Positions 36,787-46,030 of a stretch of 64,000 bases of DNA are shown here, one piece after another; within the stretch, counting starts at the first letter, position 1, and the number at the start of each line of letters is the position of its first letter. The translations under genes and the position numbers were made by a program. Source of the DNA: Prochlorococcus marinus XMU1402 (GTDB lineage Bacteria; Cyanobacteriota; Cyanobacteriia; PCC-6307; Cyanobiaceae); assembly GCF_017696205.1 (NCBI RefSeq), contig NZ_JAAORD010000001.1, positions 806,001-870,000 on the forward strand, in the 5' to 3' direction. The notes beneath the pieces are model-generated. The model did not search any database and had not been told where the DNA came from. It was given only the letters and a program-made list of their open reading frames with translations.

Positions 36787-37081
36787 AAGTCTCTTTTCCT
36801 TTAAAAATTATTATTGCAGCTATGGCCAATGTTGAATTTCCTATAAATGTAAATATTCCTTGAAGTGATACTAGACCGTAAAGAATTTCTTGGTTGTCAT
36901 AGATATGCCAGGTGATCGCACACATAGCACCTATTAAGTTTGGGACCATAGCGAGACTTAACCAAAAAAATAAATTATATTTTTTATATGTAGAAATTTT
37001 GTTTATGACTAATATGGCAAAAATCCATTCTATTACTGATGAGATATGTATTAACCAAGTTCCAAATGATAATTCGTGCAA
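36779..37081 (-). CDS. DUF2499-like membrane protein
   Basis: A 100-residue protein with three hydrophobic segments. It opens MHELSFGTWLIHISSVIEW, then has AMVPNLIGAMCAITWHIYDN and SLQGIFTFIGNSTLAIAAII, typical of the DUF2499 family, which is often next to DUF3593 in cyanobacteria. No function is known; a thylakoid or plasma membrane place is inferred. The start is TTG: no ATG or GTG lies upstream before an in-frame stop. It overlaps the DUF3593-like gene by 8 bases and begins 5 bases after the peroxiredoxin stop. Confidence 0.78.
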   Translation of the reverse strand: MHELSFGTWLIHISSVIEWIFAILVINKISTYKKYNLFFWLSLAMVPNLIGAMCAITWHIYDNQEILYGLVSLQGIFTFIGNSTLAIAAIIIFKGKETYE

Positions 37082-37085
37082 AATT

Positions 37086-37619
37086 TTATATTTTTTTCTT
37101 TAAAACGTTGAGAACTTCTTTAGCATGATTTATAGGTAAAACACTAATCCATCTATAAGAAATTTTCCCATTAGGAGAAATCAAAAAAGTATTTCTATCT
37201 GAGAATGGAGGAATCCATGAACCATATTTATTACTAATAATTCCGTCAGGATCAGATAATAAAGTGTAGTTTATGGATTTCTCGCTGCAGAAACTTTCAT
37301 GAGAATCTTGATTGTCAGCACTTATGCCAACAATTTCTGCATTATTTTTTGAAAAATCTTTTTTTAATTCTGAAAAACCTTTAGCTTCAAGAGTGCAGCC
37401 TGCTGTAAAATCTTTAGGATAAAAATACATAACAAGCCACTTACCTTGAAAATCACTTAATTCCCAAGTTGATTTTGTTTTTATGTTTTTATTAAAACCT
37501 TCTAATTGAAAGTTTGGAGCCATATCGCCAATTTCTGGAGCAAAATCAAAAGAGAAGGCTGAATTACAATTAAATAAGAGAATAAGTGGTATTAATATAC
37601 TTGCAACTAAATTACTCAT
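37086..37619 (-). CDS. secreted peroxiredoxin (Bcp/PrxQ type)
   Basis: Thiol peroxidase that reduces hydrogen peroxide and organic peroxides. From the ATG at 37619 it has 177 residues; a TTG one codon earlier is also possible. Residues 1-23 look like a signal peptide (LVASILIPLILLFNCNSAFS), so it is probably periplasmic or in the thylakoid lumen. The peroxidatic Cys75 is in PKDFTAGCTLEAKGF. The usual CxxxxC resolving cysteine is absent, but Cys111 in DSHESFCSEKS lies 36 residues away, as in the alpha-3 subgroup of PrxQ. The electron donor is unknown. rpmB lies 5 bases upstream. Confidence 0.88.
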   Translation of the reverse strand: MSNLVASILIPLILLFNCNSAFSFDFAPEIGDMAPNFQLEGFNKNIKTKSTWELSDFQGKWLVMYFYPKDFTAGCTLEAKGFSELKKDFSKNNAEIVGISADNQDSHESFCSEKSINYTLLSDPDGIISNKYGSWIPPFSDRNTFLISPNGKISYRWISVLPINHAKEVLNVLKKKI

Positions 37620-37624
37620 CAAAT

Positions 37625-37861
37625 TTAGAATTTATTTAAATCAACTCCATTTGATTTAGCAAATTTATCTAGGCCTACTTTTTGTATAGACTTTAGGGCT
37701 TTGGTACTTATTTTTATATTTACCCATTTTTTGCCCTCTTCCCACCATAGTTTCCTTTTTTGGAGATTAACTTGCTGCAATTTTTTTGTACGAATATGAG
37801 AGTGACTCACTGCCATCCCATTATTAGCTTTAGCACCAGTTAGTTCACAAACTCTTGACAT
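37625..37861 (-). CDS. rpmB: 50S ribosomal protein L28
   Basis: L28 (78 residues, the normal length) binds 23S rRNA near the E site. It opens [20 protein letters not shown], followed by the [19 protein letters not shown] block and [20 protein letters not shown]. There is a single cysteine (Cys5), so it is the zinc-free type. ATG start. The peroxiredoxin gene follows 5 bases after it; htpG lies 40 bases upstream on the same strand. Confidence 0.95.
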   Translation of the reverse strand: MSRVCELTGAKANNGMAVSHSHIRTKKLQQVNLQKRKLWWEEGKKWVNIKISTKALKSIQKVGLDKFAKSNGVDLNKF

Positions 37862-37901
37862 ATTTTTTTGAGTTATATCTTTAAAAATTTTAACATATGA
37901 C

Positions 37902-39806
37902 TCAATTTGTTGAATTAAGTAATTCTGAAATTAATTCGGCATTATTATTTTGTAAATTAATAATTTGTTCTTGATCTAATCCACCTACAGAAAGTTTAGC
38001 CATATCGTATACATGAATAGCAATTTTAGATGCCAATGGATTTTCAATAGGATCTTTTTTATCAATAATTATTTTGCTGCCTGTAATTTTGTTAAGACCA
38101 TTAATAAGTGGATGTTCTTTGTTAATTAAGAGCACATGATATTCAGGTAAGCCTGGCATCTTTTGTTCCATGTAAGCACCCATATCATTAATTCTTCTCA
38201 TTTGTTCTGGAAGCAAGATCATCGCAGGTGGAGCATCTTTACTTGATAGAGACTGCACTTTAACTGTTACTTTCTCATTGTTAAGGGCCTTAACTATCGT
38301 ATCTCTAAGATTATCTGTATTTGATTTGCCATCCTTATCAACAATTTCTTTAGATTCTTTATCTTCTAGTTCATTTATTTCTGAATCTACTCTTTGGAAT
38401 TGATAATCTTCATTTTTACTTTCCAACCATGGAAGAAATTGTGCGTCAATTAAGGGATCTGATTTAATAACTTCCTTACTATCAGATAAACAGATATTTA
38501 ATGCACTTGACTGTGAAATCAAATCTGAACAGTAGATTATTTTTTTAGAATCAGTTAATTTATTTCGTTCTTTGTAATTTGCAAGAGTTGTGAAATATTT
38601 ATCATTAGACTTAATGAGGGATTTATTTTCAATATCTTTAGTTACGTCTTTCTCAGAATTTATTATTGTTTCGAAAATTATACTGCTATCGACTAAATCA
38701 GCAAATTTTTCATCTTCTATAGCACCTATTTTAATAAAAGCAGAAATGGAATCCCAAATTTCTGCATAAAATTCTGGAGAATTTTTTATCAAATCCTTCA
38801 GTTTATTAGCTATTTTTTTTGAGATAAATGATGATATTGACCTTACTTTTCTATCTGTTTGTAATGCACTTCTACTAACATTTAAAGGTATATCTGTAGA
38901 GTCAATAACTCCTCTTAGAGGTAAAAGGTATTTTGGTACTATCTCTTTAATTGAATCGCTTACGAATACTTGATTGCAAAATAGTTTTATTTCTCCCTTT
39001 TCCCAATCAGCTCTACCTGACAATTTTGGAAAATACAATATCCCTTGTATGTCATAAGGATAATCTGTATTAAGGTGAATCCATAAAAGAGGATCTCCCT
39101 GGAAAGGATAAAGGTATTTATATAACTCAATATAATCTTCATCTTTTAATTCACTTGGTTGTTTTCTCCAAGGAGGATTTTTCTTATTAATTGTCTCACC
39201 TTCGAGTAATACATCTATTGGCATAAAGTCACAATATTTTTTTATTAGTGATTTAATCCTTTCAGGCTCAATAAACTCTTTTTCATCTTCAAGTAGGTGA
39301 AGTATCACATCAGTACCAATAGTCTCTCTTTCTGATTCTTCTAACGTGAAATTTGGCGATCCATCACACGACCATTTAAAAGCTTTTGATTCACCAATTG
39401 CTGATTTAGTTAATATATCAACTCTATCTGCGACCATGAAACTTGAATAAAAACCTAGTCCAAAGTGACCTATGAATTCATCATTATCTTTTTTATATTT
39501 TGTTAGAAATTCTTCTGCACTAGAAAATGCAACTTGGTTTATGTATTTCTTAATTTCTTCATCATTCATACCAATTCCATTATCAGAAATTGTTAACATA
39601 TTTTTTTCACGGTTAATTGTTATTTTTACTTGAGCTTCCTCATTATTTTCGCAATCACCTGCCATAGAAGCCATCCTTCTTTTACTAATTGCGTCGACAC
39701 CATTACTAACAAGTTCTCTTAAAAAGATTTCATGGTCAGAATATACTGCCTTCTTGATAATTGGGAATATATTTTCGGTATTAATACGAATTTCGCCTTT
39801 TTCCAT
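37902..39806 (-). CDS. htpG: molecular chaperone HtpG (Hsp90)
   Basis: ATP-driven Hsp90 chaperone, a dimer that helps proteins fold under heat, cold and oxidative stress. 634 residues, typical. The amino-terminal ATPase shows [32 protein letters not shown] and [20 protein letters not shown]. The middle domain includes [20 protein letters not shown] with the catalytic arginine, and the last third is a shorter C-terminal dimerisation domain. ATG start. A small hairpin lies in the 116-base gap upstream toward hisZ (39872-39887). Confidence 0.97.
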   Translation of the reverse strand: MEKGEIRINTENIFPIIKKAVYSDHEIFLRELVSNGVDAISKRRMASMAGDCENNEEAQVKITINREKNMLTISDNGIGMNDEEIKKYINQVAFSSAEEFLTKYKKDNDEFIGHFGLGFYSSFMVADRVDILTKSAIGESKAFKWSCDGSPNFTLEESERETIGTDVILHLLEDEKEFIEPERIKSLIKKYCDFMPIDVLLEGETINKKNPPWRKQPSELKDEDYIELYKYLYPFQGDPLLWIHLNTDYPYDIQGILYFPKLSGRADWEKGEIKLFCNQVFVSDSIKEIVPKYLLPLRGVIDSTDIPLNVSRSALQTDRKVRSISSFISKKIANKLKDLIKNSPEFYAEIWDSISAFIKIGAIEDEKFADLVDSSIIFETIINSEKDVTKDIENKSLIKSNDKYFTTLANYKERNKLTDSKKIIYCSDLISQSSALNICLSDSKEVIKSDPLIDAQFLPWLESKNEDYQFQRVDSEINELEDKESKEIVDKDGKSNTDNLRDTIVKALNNEKVTVKVQSLSSKDAPPAMILLPEQMRRINDMGAYMEQKMPGLPEYHVLLINKEHPLINGLNKITGSKIIIDKKDPIENPLASKIAIHVYDMAKLSVGGLDQEQIINLQNNNAELISELLNSTN

Positions 39807-39871
39807 TTAAAAAAAAATCAAACATATAAATCCTATTTCTTAAAAACTAGTTAATCAAGTTTAATTAGGAG

Positions 39872-39887
39872 TATTGTCCGAACAATA
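39872..39887. promoter_or_regulatory. small inverted repeat upstream of htpG
   Basis: TATTGT-CCGA-ACAATA is a perfect 6-bp inverted repeat with a 4-base loop, about 66 bases before the htpG ATG in the hisZ-htpG gap. It is GC-richer than its surroundings. It is not a CIRCE element (that has TTAGCACTC arms) and lacks a T-run, so it is not a terminator. An operator role is possible but not shown. Confidence 0.3.
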
Positions 39888-39922
39888 TATGAATTTAAAA
39901 GTTAAATAAATTTTAAAAGGTT

Positions 39923-41074
39923 TTATTTAACCCACAAAATCTCACTACAATTATTTTCTTCCATTATTTGATTGGCTTCAGCCAAGTCATCACATGGATT
40001 TAAATGTAATATGGCAATATTTCCTCTTTTCTGTTGTTCTTTTTGTTCATACATACCTTTTTCTAACAAATAGGAATCTTTAAACATTAATAAAATCTTT
40101 TTTTTATCAATGTTTTCTTCTTTAATTAAATTTCTTAAAATGTCAATTGAAATTGTAAATCCAATACCATTTAAGATTTTTTCATTAGGACTAAAGAATC
40201 TTACTAATTCATCATATCTTCCCCCTTTTGCTATCACGCTTTTATTTTTACTATCATCTCCAATGAGTTGAAAAACTATCCCTTCATATAAATTCAAGTG
40301 AGGTTGAAAAGTGGGATCAAGTTGTAATTTGACACCATATTTGTTGGATATTTTTGATAATGTTTCAAATAAACAATTTAGGTCATCAAGATTTTTACTA
40401 GTGCCATATATCCCTTTCAATTTTTTTAATATTGTAATCGGTTCACCTCGTGTAAATAACAAATCTTTAAGTATATATTTTTCATCTTCATCAATTCCTA
40501 ATTTAGATAATCTCTCTTGATCAAAATTTACAAGACTTTTCTTAATTTCTTCAAAATTATTATTCTTATATTTATTCAGGATCAAGTCCATTATTTTTGT
40601 GGTACTAACTAGTAGACATAAATCACAACCATCCTTCAAATTAATATTATCTATTGCATCAAACAATATATTAATAACTTCAATTTCTGGATATTTTGTA
40701 TCATATCCAATTAATTCAATTCCACTTTGCAGCTTTTCTTGCAATTTATATGAATTTTTATTATTTAATTTCTTGTTAAAGACAATTCCATTAGTAAACA
40801 ATCTTATAGGTCTTTTCTTATTTATTAACCTAGTAGATGATAACTTGACAATAGATGTTGTCATTTCTGGCCTAAGACATAATGAATTATTACTTACAAT
40901 TCCAATGACCTCATTTTCATCAATAACACCTCGGCCTTTTATTGTCTCTAAAGTGTTTATAAACGAAGGAGAGACTTCTTCATAACCCCATATTTTATAA
41001 ATATCATTTAATTTGTTTATTATATTTGCGTTGTTTTTTACGTCTACTAATTTAATTTCTTTTATATCTGTCAT
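39923..41074 (-). CDS. hisZ: ATP phosphoribosyltransferase regulatory subunit HisZ
   Basis: A paralogue of histidyl-tRNA synthetase that lacks tRNA charging and activates the short form of HisG at the first step of histidine synthesis. 383 residues, shorter than a true HisRS. Class II synthetase remnants are visible: NDIYKIWGYEEVSPSFINT, LRPEMTTSIVKLSSTR (motif 2), and GGRYDELVRFFSPN with GIGFTISIDILR. There is no anticodon-binding domain. ATG start. suhB-like and ferredoxin genes lie upstream on the same strand (18 and then 5 bases apart), so the three are probably one transcript. Confidence 0.88.
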   Translation of the reverse strand: MTDIKEIKLVDVKNNANIINKLNDIYKIWGYEEVSPSFINTLETIKGRGVIDENEVIGIVSNNSLCLRPEMTTSIVKLSSTRLINKKRPIRLFTNGIVFNKKLNNKNSYKLQEKLQSGIELIGYDTKYPEIEVINILFDAIDNINLKDGCDLCLLVSTTKIMDLILNKYKNNNFEEIKKSLVNFDQERLSKLGIDEDEKYILKDLLFTRGEPITILKKLKGIYGTSKNLDDLNCLFETLSKISNKYGVKLQLDPTFQPHLNLYEGIVFQLIGDDSKNKSVIAKGGRYDELVRFFSPNEKILNGIGFTISIDILRNLIKEENIDKKKILLMFKDSYLLEKGMYEQKEQQKRGNIAILHLNPCDDLAEANQIMEENNCSEILWVK

Positions 41075-41092
41075 TTTAGTTTTTTAAAATTT

Positions 41093-41941
41093 TTAGGTGT
41101 AAAGATTTTTTTTTAATGGACAAACTTTATCTAGTTCATTTTTTATTTCATTTTCAAGGCTGGGAGAACAGGCCAGAATTCTACCAGAACTCAAATTAAA
41201 TTCGCCCGATGGATAATCTGAAATAATCCCGCCTGCTTCTTTAACAATAATAGCACCGGCCGCTAGGTCCCATTCCTCTAATCCTCTCTCCCAATATCCA
41301 TCTACCTTTCCTGCAGCAACAAATGCTAGATCAACTGCTGCTGCTCCACCTCTTCTAACTCCCCTAGTTTTATGTGTTAAGTAACAAAATTCAGCATAAT
41401 TATTATCCTCCGTCTCAAATCTGTCATAAGAAAAACCAGTCACAAGTAAACTATCAGAAAGATTATGAGGACTAGATACTTTAATTTCAATATCATTGCA
41501 AAACGAACCTAAACCGATACAGGCTGAATATAGTTCATTTAAATAAGGTACTGATATAGCACCTATAATTGGCGTATTTTTATATACAAGACCAATAGAA
41601 GTTCCAAAAAATGGATATCCATGGGAATAATTGGTTGTACCGTCTAGTGGGTCTACACACCATGTTAAATCAGATGATTTATTTAATTTCCCTGATTCCT
41701 CTGCATTGATAGATATATTAGGTGTCTTTTCTACTAAATATTCCTTTATTTTATTTTCAACTTCCAAATCTACATTGGTTACAAGATCACCTTTTCTACC
41801 CTTTGTTGATATTTTTTGTATTCTATTGTAATTAATTTTAAGAATATCATTACCAATCTGAGCAGATTGTTTGGCTATTTCATATAAGCTGGATAAGCTT
41901 ATTTGATCTTCCAGTACATCAATTTCACTTAATTCAGACAT
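41093..41941 (-). CDS. inositol monophosphatase family protein (SuhB-like)
   Basis: A 282-residue Li-sensitive phosphatase of the FIG superfamily. The metal site is WCVDPLDGTTNYSHGYPFFG (DPxDGT) with the preceding INAEESGK, and the second motif is LEEWDLAAGAIIVKEAGG. It may dephosphorylate inositol phosphate, histidinol phosphate, or another sugar phosphate. Being next to hisZ makes histidinol-phosphate phosphatase worth considering, since some IMPase-family proteins do that step; this is inference. ATG start; the ferredoxin gene ends 5 bases upstream. Confidence 0.88.
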   Translation of the reverse strand: MSELSEIDVLEDQISLSSLYEIAKQSAQIGNDILKINYNRIQKISTKGRKGDLVTNVDLEVENKIKEYLVEKTPNISINAEESGKLNKSSDLTWCVDPLDGTTNYSHGYPFFGTSIGLVYKNTPIIGAISVPYLNELYSACIGLGSFCNDIEIKVSSPHNLSDSLLVTGFSYDRFETEDNNYAEFCYLTHKTRGVRRGGAAAVDLAFVAAGKVDGYWERGLEEWDLAAGAIIVKEAGGIISDYPSGEFNLSSGRILACSPSLENEIKNELDKVCPLKKNLYT

Positions 41942-41946
41942 GGTAA

Positions 41947-42321
41947 TTAATCTTCCTCAAATTCCCAAGGTGGGGCAACTCTTGTATTTCCTCTCCCAAA
42001 ATATTGTCCAAATTGTAAATCGTAAACTTCATCTTCGTAAGTAGTTTCAACCTCTAGATCTGAAGTTGCTTTAGCGACACAAAGAAGAGCATAACCTTTG
42101 TCTTTTACGGCTTGAGATACGCCCATAGCTTCAGGTTGATGCAGGTTACCAGACTTTATTTTAACTGCACAACTTGTACAGCAACCATTTCTACATGAAA
42201 ATGGGAGCTTAAAACCTTTCTTTTCAAATTCATTAAGAATATATTCATCAGAATTAACCTGCTCTTTGTATACCTTTCCGGTTTCTATATTTTTTATAGT
42301 GACTGTAAAAGTCTTATTCAA
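41947..42321 (-). CDS. [2Fe-2S] ferredoxin with C-terminal extension
   Basis: Plant-type ferredoxin of 124 residues, about 25 longer than PetF. The cluster ligands are Cys43, Cys48, Cys51 and Cys81 (LPFSCRNGCCTSCAVKIKSG and ALLCVAKA), the usual CX4CX2CX29C. The extra C-terminal part reads DEVYDLQFGQYFGRGN and resembles the tail of plant FdC-type ferredoxins, which pass electrons to a narrower set of partners. The start is TTG; no other start is in frame upstream for 17 codons. It lies 49 bases from tRNA-Ser and upstream of the SuhB-like gene. Confidence 0.88.
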   Translation of the reverse strand: MNKTFTVTIKNIETGKVYKEQVNSDEYILNEFEKKGFKLPFSCRNGCCTSCAVKIKSGNLHQPEAMGVSQAVKDKGYALLCVAKATSDLEVETTYEDEVYDLQFGQYFGRGNTRVAPPWEFEED

Positions 42322-42370
42322 ATAACTTTCCTCAAAAATGGGATGATAAAGAGTTAATATAGGATCCTTG

Positions 42371-42457
42371 GGAGAGGTGGCCGAGTGGTTGAAGGCGCAG
42401 CACTGGAAATGCTGTATAGGGGCAACTTTATCGAGGGTTCGAATCCCTCTCTCTCCG
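42371..42457 (+). tRNA. tRNA-Ser (anticodon GGA)
   Basis: An 87-base class II tRNA without encoded CCA. The acceptor stem is GGAGAGG paired with TCTCTCC (42450-42456) and discriminator G42457. The anticodon loop CTGGAAA (42403-42409) holds GGA at 42405-42407, reading UCC and UCU. A long variable arm follows, then the T arm GAGGG-TTCGAAT-CCCTC (42433-42449). It is divergent from the ferredoxin gene. Confidence 0.96.
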
Positions 42458-42668
42458 TTTTATTTTAATTGATATTGGTTAATTTCACCAACAATTTTAT
42501 TTGTAGAGGATTTTTACAATAAAAAAGTGATCATTTTGACAGGTCATATAAACTTATTTATTTAAATTAAGTTGAAAAAATTTGATTTTTACTATTATAT
42601 GTAAATATCTATGAAAAAAATTAATTAAATTATTAGTAAATTTTGCTTTAATTTAGAGATCTAAAAAC
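42458..42668. other. 211-base intergenic region between tRNA-Ser and dnaK
   Basis: Very AT-rich and without an open frame above a few codons on either strand. I see no clear RNA gene or terminator. It must hold the dnaK promoter. I could not place -35 and -10 boxes with confidence. Confidence 0.6.
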
Positions 42669-44666
42669 ATGGGGCAAATAGTTGGAATTGATTTAGGTAC
42701 TACTAACTCTGTTGTTGGAGTTATAGAGGCTGGCCGTCCGATTGTTATTGCAAATTCTGAAGGATCTAGAACTACACCTTCAATAATTGGTTTTACAAAG
42801 GATAAAGAAATAGTAATAGGTGACCAAGCAAGAAGACAACTTGTTTTAAATCCAAAAAATACCTTTTATAACTTAAAGAGATTTATTGGTAGCGAATGGG
42901 ACGAATTGGATGATACAAGTATTTCTGTTCCTTATAATGTAAAAGCTAATGATACTGGGAGTGTTAGGGTTCTTAGTCCAAATACAGAAAGAGAGTATGC
43001 TCCTGAAGAGTTAGTCAGCTCATTAATTAGAAAATTAATAAATGATGCTGAAACATATCTTGGAGATACTGTTGATTCCGCTGTAATTACTGTCCCTGCC
43101 TATTTTAATGAATCTCAAAGACAAGCTACAAAGGATTCAGCAATATTGGCTGGTATCAAAGTTGATAGAATTCTAAATGAACCTACTGCTGCTGCACTAG
43201 CTTATGGCTTTGAAAAAAGTTCCTCAAATAATGTTCTTGTTTTTGATTTAGGGGGAGGAACATTTGATGTTTCATTATTAAAAATTTCCAATGGTGTATT
43301 TGATGTTAAAGCTACTTGTGGAGATACCCAACTTGGAGGAAACAATTTTGACACAAAAATAGTAGATTGGCTTGCTGAAAAATTTCTTGCTATGCATGAT
43401 ATTGATCTAAGAAGAGACCGACAAGCATTGCAGAGATTAACTGAGGCTGCTGAAAAAGCTAAATGTGAATTATCAGGATTATTAAAAACAAAAATATCAT
43501 TACCTTTTATTACCACTACTAAAGAGGGTCCACTACATATTGAAGAGATCTTAGATAGAAAAATATTTGAATCATTATCTCAAGATCTTTTAGATAGATT
43601 ATTAGAGCCTGTACAAATCGCCTTAGAAGATTCCGGATGGAACGCAGAAGATATAGATGAGGTGGTTCTTGTAGGGGGCAGTACTAGAATCCCTATGGTT
43701 CAACAATTAGTCAAGACTCTTGTTCCTAACGATCCTTGTCAATCAGTAAATCCAGACGAAGTCGTAGCAATTGGAGCCGCAATACAATCCGGAATAATTA
43801 GTGGTGATTTGCAAGATCTATTGCTTAATGACGTTACTCCTTTATCTTTAGGTTTAGAAACTATTGGAGGTCTTATGAAGGTACTTATACCTCGTAATAC
43901 ACCAATACCAGTAAGACAATCTGATGTTTTTAGTACATCAGAAGCTAATCAATCTTCTGTTGTTGTTCAGGTAAGGCAAGGTGAAAGGCCATTAGCTTCT
44001 GAAAATAAATCACTTGGTAAATTTAGATTATCAGGTATTCCACCAGCGCCAAGAGGCATACCACAGGTTCAAGTGGCATTTGATATCGATGCTAATGGTC
44101 TTCTTGAAGTTAGTGCAACTGATAGAACAACTGGAAGAAAGCAAACAGTTTCAATTTCTGGAGGTTCTAATTTAAATGAACAAGAGATAAATTCTATAAT
44201 TGAAGAAGCAAAATCAAAGGCTAATGATGATAGAAAGAAGAGATCTGTCATTGATAGAAAAAATAGTGCTTTAACTCTTATTGCGCAAGCTGAGAGAAGG
44301 CTTAGAGATGCCTCTTTAGAGTTTGGACCTTATGGAGCCGAAAGACAACAAAGAGCTGTTGAACAAGCCATACAAGATGTTGAGGATTATATGAATGATG
44401 ATGATCCTCAAGAATTAGAAATTTCAGTAAGTGCTCTCCAAGAAGCTTTATTTGGTTTAAACAGAAAATTCGCATCAGAAAGGAAAAATGATAATAATCC
44501 TTTACAAAGTATTAAAAATACATTTGGATCATTAAAGGATGAACTTTTTTCAGATGAATATTGGGATGATGATCCTTGGGATAATCAAATGAATAGAAAT
44601 TATAGAAATTCGAGGTATGGTAATTCTAGGGACGATGATCCATGGGACAATGACTACTTCCTCTAA
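42669..44666 (+). CDS. dnaK: molecular chaperone DnaK (Hsp70)
   Basis: ATP-driven Hsp70 chaperone, 665 residues. The ATPase shows GIDLGTTNSVVGVIE, AVITVPAYFNESQRQATKDS, NVLVFDLGGGTFDVSLLKI and VVLVGGSTRIPMVQQLV. The substrate domain includes DVTPLSLGLETIGGLMKVLI. The C-terminal tail is unusual: it has no EEVD-like end but two copies of DDDPWDN (residues 633-639 and 655-661) in an Asn/Arg-rich stretch, a tail that suits the DnaK1 type of cyanobacteria, though I cannot confirm which paralogue it is. ATG start. The dnaJ gene begins inside its last 17 bases. Confidence 0.96.
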   Translation: MGQIVGIDLGTTNSVVGVIEAGRPIVIANSEGSRTTPSIIGFTKDKEIVIGDQARRQLVLNPKNTFYNLKRFIGSEWDELDDTSISVPYNVKANDTGSVRVLSPNTEREYAPEELVSSLIRKLINDAETYLGDTVDSAVITVPAYFNESQRQATKDSAILAGIKVDRILNEPTAAALAYGFEKSSSNNVLVFDLGGGTFDVSLLKISNGVFDVKATCGDTQLGGNNFDTKIVDWLAEKFLAMHDIDLRRDRQALQRLTEAAEKAKCELSGLLKTKISLPFITTTKEGPLHIEEILDRKIFESLSQDLLDRLLEPVQIALEDSGWNAEDIDEVVLVGGSTRIPMVQQLVKTLVPNDPCQSVNPDEVVAIGAAIQSGIISGDLQDLLLNDVTPLSLGLETIGGLMKVLIPRNTPIPVRQSDVFSTSEANQSSVVVQVRQGERPLASENKSLGKFRLSGIPPAPRGIPQVQVAFDIDANGLLEVSATDRTTGRKQTVSISGGSNLNEQEINSIIEEAKSKANDDRKKRSVIDRKNSALTLIAQAERRLRDASLEFGPYGAERQQRAVEQAIQDVEDYMNDDDPQELEISVSALQEALFGLNRKFASERKNDNNPLQSIKNTFGSLKDELFSDEYWDDDPWDNQMNRNYRNSRYGNSRDDDPWDNDYFL

Positions 44667-45576
44667 AAAAGACTATTTGTCGATTTTGGGTTTATCCCAT
44701 GATTTCGATGATATTGAACTTAAAAAGGCCTTTCGAAGAGAAGCAAGAAAGTGGCATCCCGATTTAAATAAAAATGATCTTAATGCAGAAGAAAGGTTTA
44801 AATTAATTAATCAAGCTTACGAATACTTACGCGATCCTAAAAAAAGGAATTATAGTTCGGATGAAAATATCAATGATGATTTCGAAAATATTAAATTCAA
44901 GACAGGATTTCCTGATTTTCAAGATTATCTTGATTCATTATTTGGATATGAATACTCTCCAAAGAATTTCGATGAATATGATTATGAATCATTAGAGGAT
45001 GAATCGATAAAAACAAATAATGATGAATTTAACAATTATCAATACCCTGCTACCTCTCCAGAAGAACCGCCTCCAGTTAAACTCCACCAAGATATTGAAA
45101 CAGTTATTGAATTAACTCCTGATGAGGCCTTAAATGGAGCTTCAATTTTAATTGAGCTTGAAGATGAAACTGTAGTAGAAGTTGATACACCTCCATTCGC
45201 TGGAGATGGATGGCGATTAAGACTTGAAAATATAGCAAGAGGAGGTAAGGATCATTATCTACAATTAAAAGTTCAAACGGAAAGTGGCTTAAGAATAGAT
45301 GGTTTAAGAGTTCTTTATAAATTAGAATTATTTCCTCATGATGCTCTTCTTGGTTGTGCTGTAGAGGTTCCTACTCTTGATGGGAATGTCACACTTCAAG
45401 TACCTCCAAAATCATCTACAGGAAGAATGTTACGTTTGAAAGGTAGAGGTTTAACTTTCGACGATAATGTAGGTGATCAATATGTTGAAATCTTGGTTGT
45501 GATACCTGCTGATATTAATGATGAAGAAATTGCTTTATATACAAGATTACAAGAATTATCACTTTCTGATTCTTAA
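44650..45576 (+). CDS. DnaJ-domain co-chaperone
   Basis: Type B-like J protein, 308 residues from the ATG at 44650. A farther in-frame start at 44617 lies deeper inside dnaK and is less likely. The J domain (about 8-72) opens KDYLSILGLSHDFDDIELKK and carries the HPD tripeptide in RREARKWHPDLNKND. A linker of mostly acidic residues follows, then the C-terminal substrate-binding halves (VIELTPDEALNGASILIELE, LELFPHDALLGCAVEVPTLD, PPKSSTGRMLRLKGRGL). There is no zinc-finger domain. It overlaps dnaK by 17 bases, so the two are translated together, as expected for partners. Confidence 0.92.
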   Translation: MTTSSKKDYLSILGLSHDFDDIELKKAFRREARKWHPDLNKNDLNAEERFKLINQAYEYLRDPKKRNYSSDENINDDFENIKFKTGFPDFQDYLDSLFGYEYSPKNFDEYDYESLEDESIKTNNDEFNNYQYPATSPEEPPPVKLHQDIETVIELTPDEALNGASILIELEDETVVEVDTPPFAGDGWRLRLENIARGGKDHYLQLKVQTESGLRIDGLRVLYKLELFPHDALLGCAVEVPTLDGNVTLQVPPKSSTGRMLRLKGRGLTFDDNVGDQYVEILVVIPADINDEEIALYTRLQELSLSDS

Positions 45577-45609
45577 TCAAATAATATATAAATAGAAAAA
45601 TCGAAACTT

Positions 45610-45993
45610 ATGAACATATTTGTTCTTTTATATAATTCAGGAACAGATAAGGAAGGAATTCATTCAATCGAGCTTAAAGGAAGGACCATTGTTCTTATGT
45701 TTGAAGATAAGGATGATGCAACAAGATATTGTGGTCTACTAGAAGCTCAAGATTTTCCATTGCCAACAGTTGAAATGATCAACATAGAGGAAATAAAAGA
45801 TTTCTGTATTAAATTAGATTATGAATGCAAATTAGTAGAAAAAAATTTTGTACCTAAAACAGCAGAAGATAGGTTATTAATTTCTCCGCCTCAGAAAAAC
45901 CTAGAAGTTGAAAATTGGGAGAAAGACAAAAATAGTAAAAAAGATAACATTGATATAAATACCATTAAAGATAACCTTGAAAAGTTACTTTAG
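45610..45993 (+). CDS. DUF3110 family protein
   Basis: A 127-residue soluble protein. The first 75 residues match my recall of DUF3110: MNIFVLLYNSGTDKEGIHSI, then VLMFEDKDDATRYCGLLEAQ and FPLPTVEMINIEEIKDFC, a fold that would wrap a beta sheet and helix. The tail is Lys/Asn/Asp-rich and probably disordered. The function is unknown; plant relatives are plastid proteins. ATG start, 33 bases after the dnaJ gene, so it may belong to the same transcript. The cyclophilin gene is 37 bases further on. Confidence 0.78.
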   Translation: MNIFVLLYNSGTDKEGIHSIELKGRTIVLMFEDKDDATRYCGLLEAQDFPLPTVEMINIEEIKDFCIKLDYECKLVEKNFVPKTAEDRLLISPPQKNLEVENWEKDKNSKKDNIDINTIKDNLEKLL

Positions 45994-46030
45994 CTATTAA
46001 GATATCAATAAATTATTAAACAAATAAAAC

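Noticed and set aside
37086-37619. peroxiredoxin lacking a resolving cysteine
   Set aside because: Cys111 lies 36 residues from Cys75, the spacing of the alpha-3 PrxQ type.
40599-40985. 128-codon plus-strand frame inside hisZ
   Set aside because: Antisense shadow of hisZ; composition does not look like a protein of its own.
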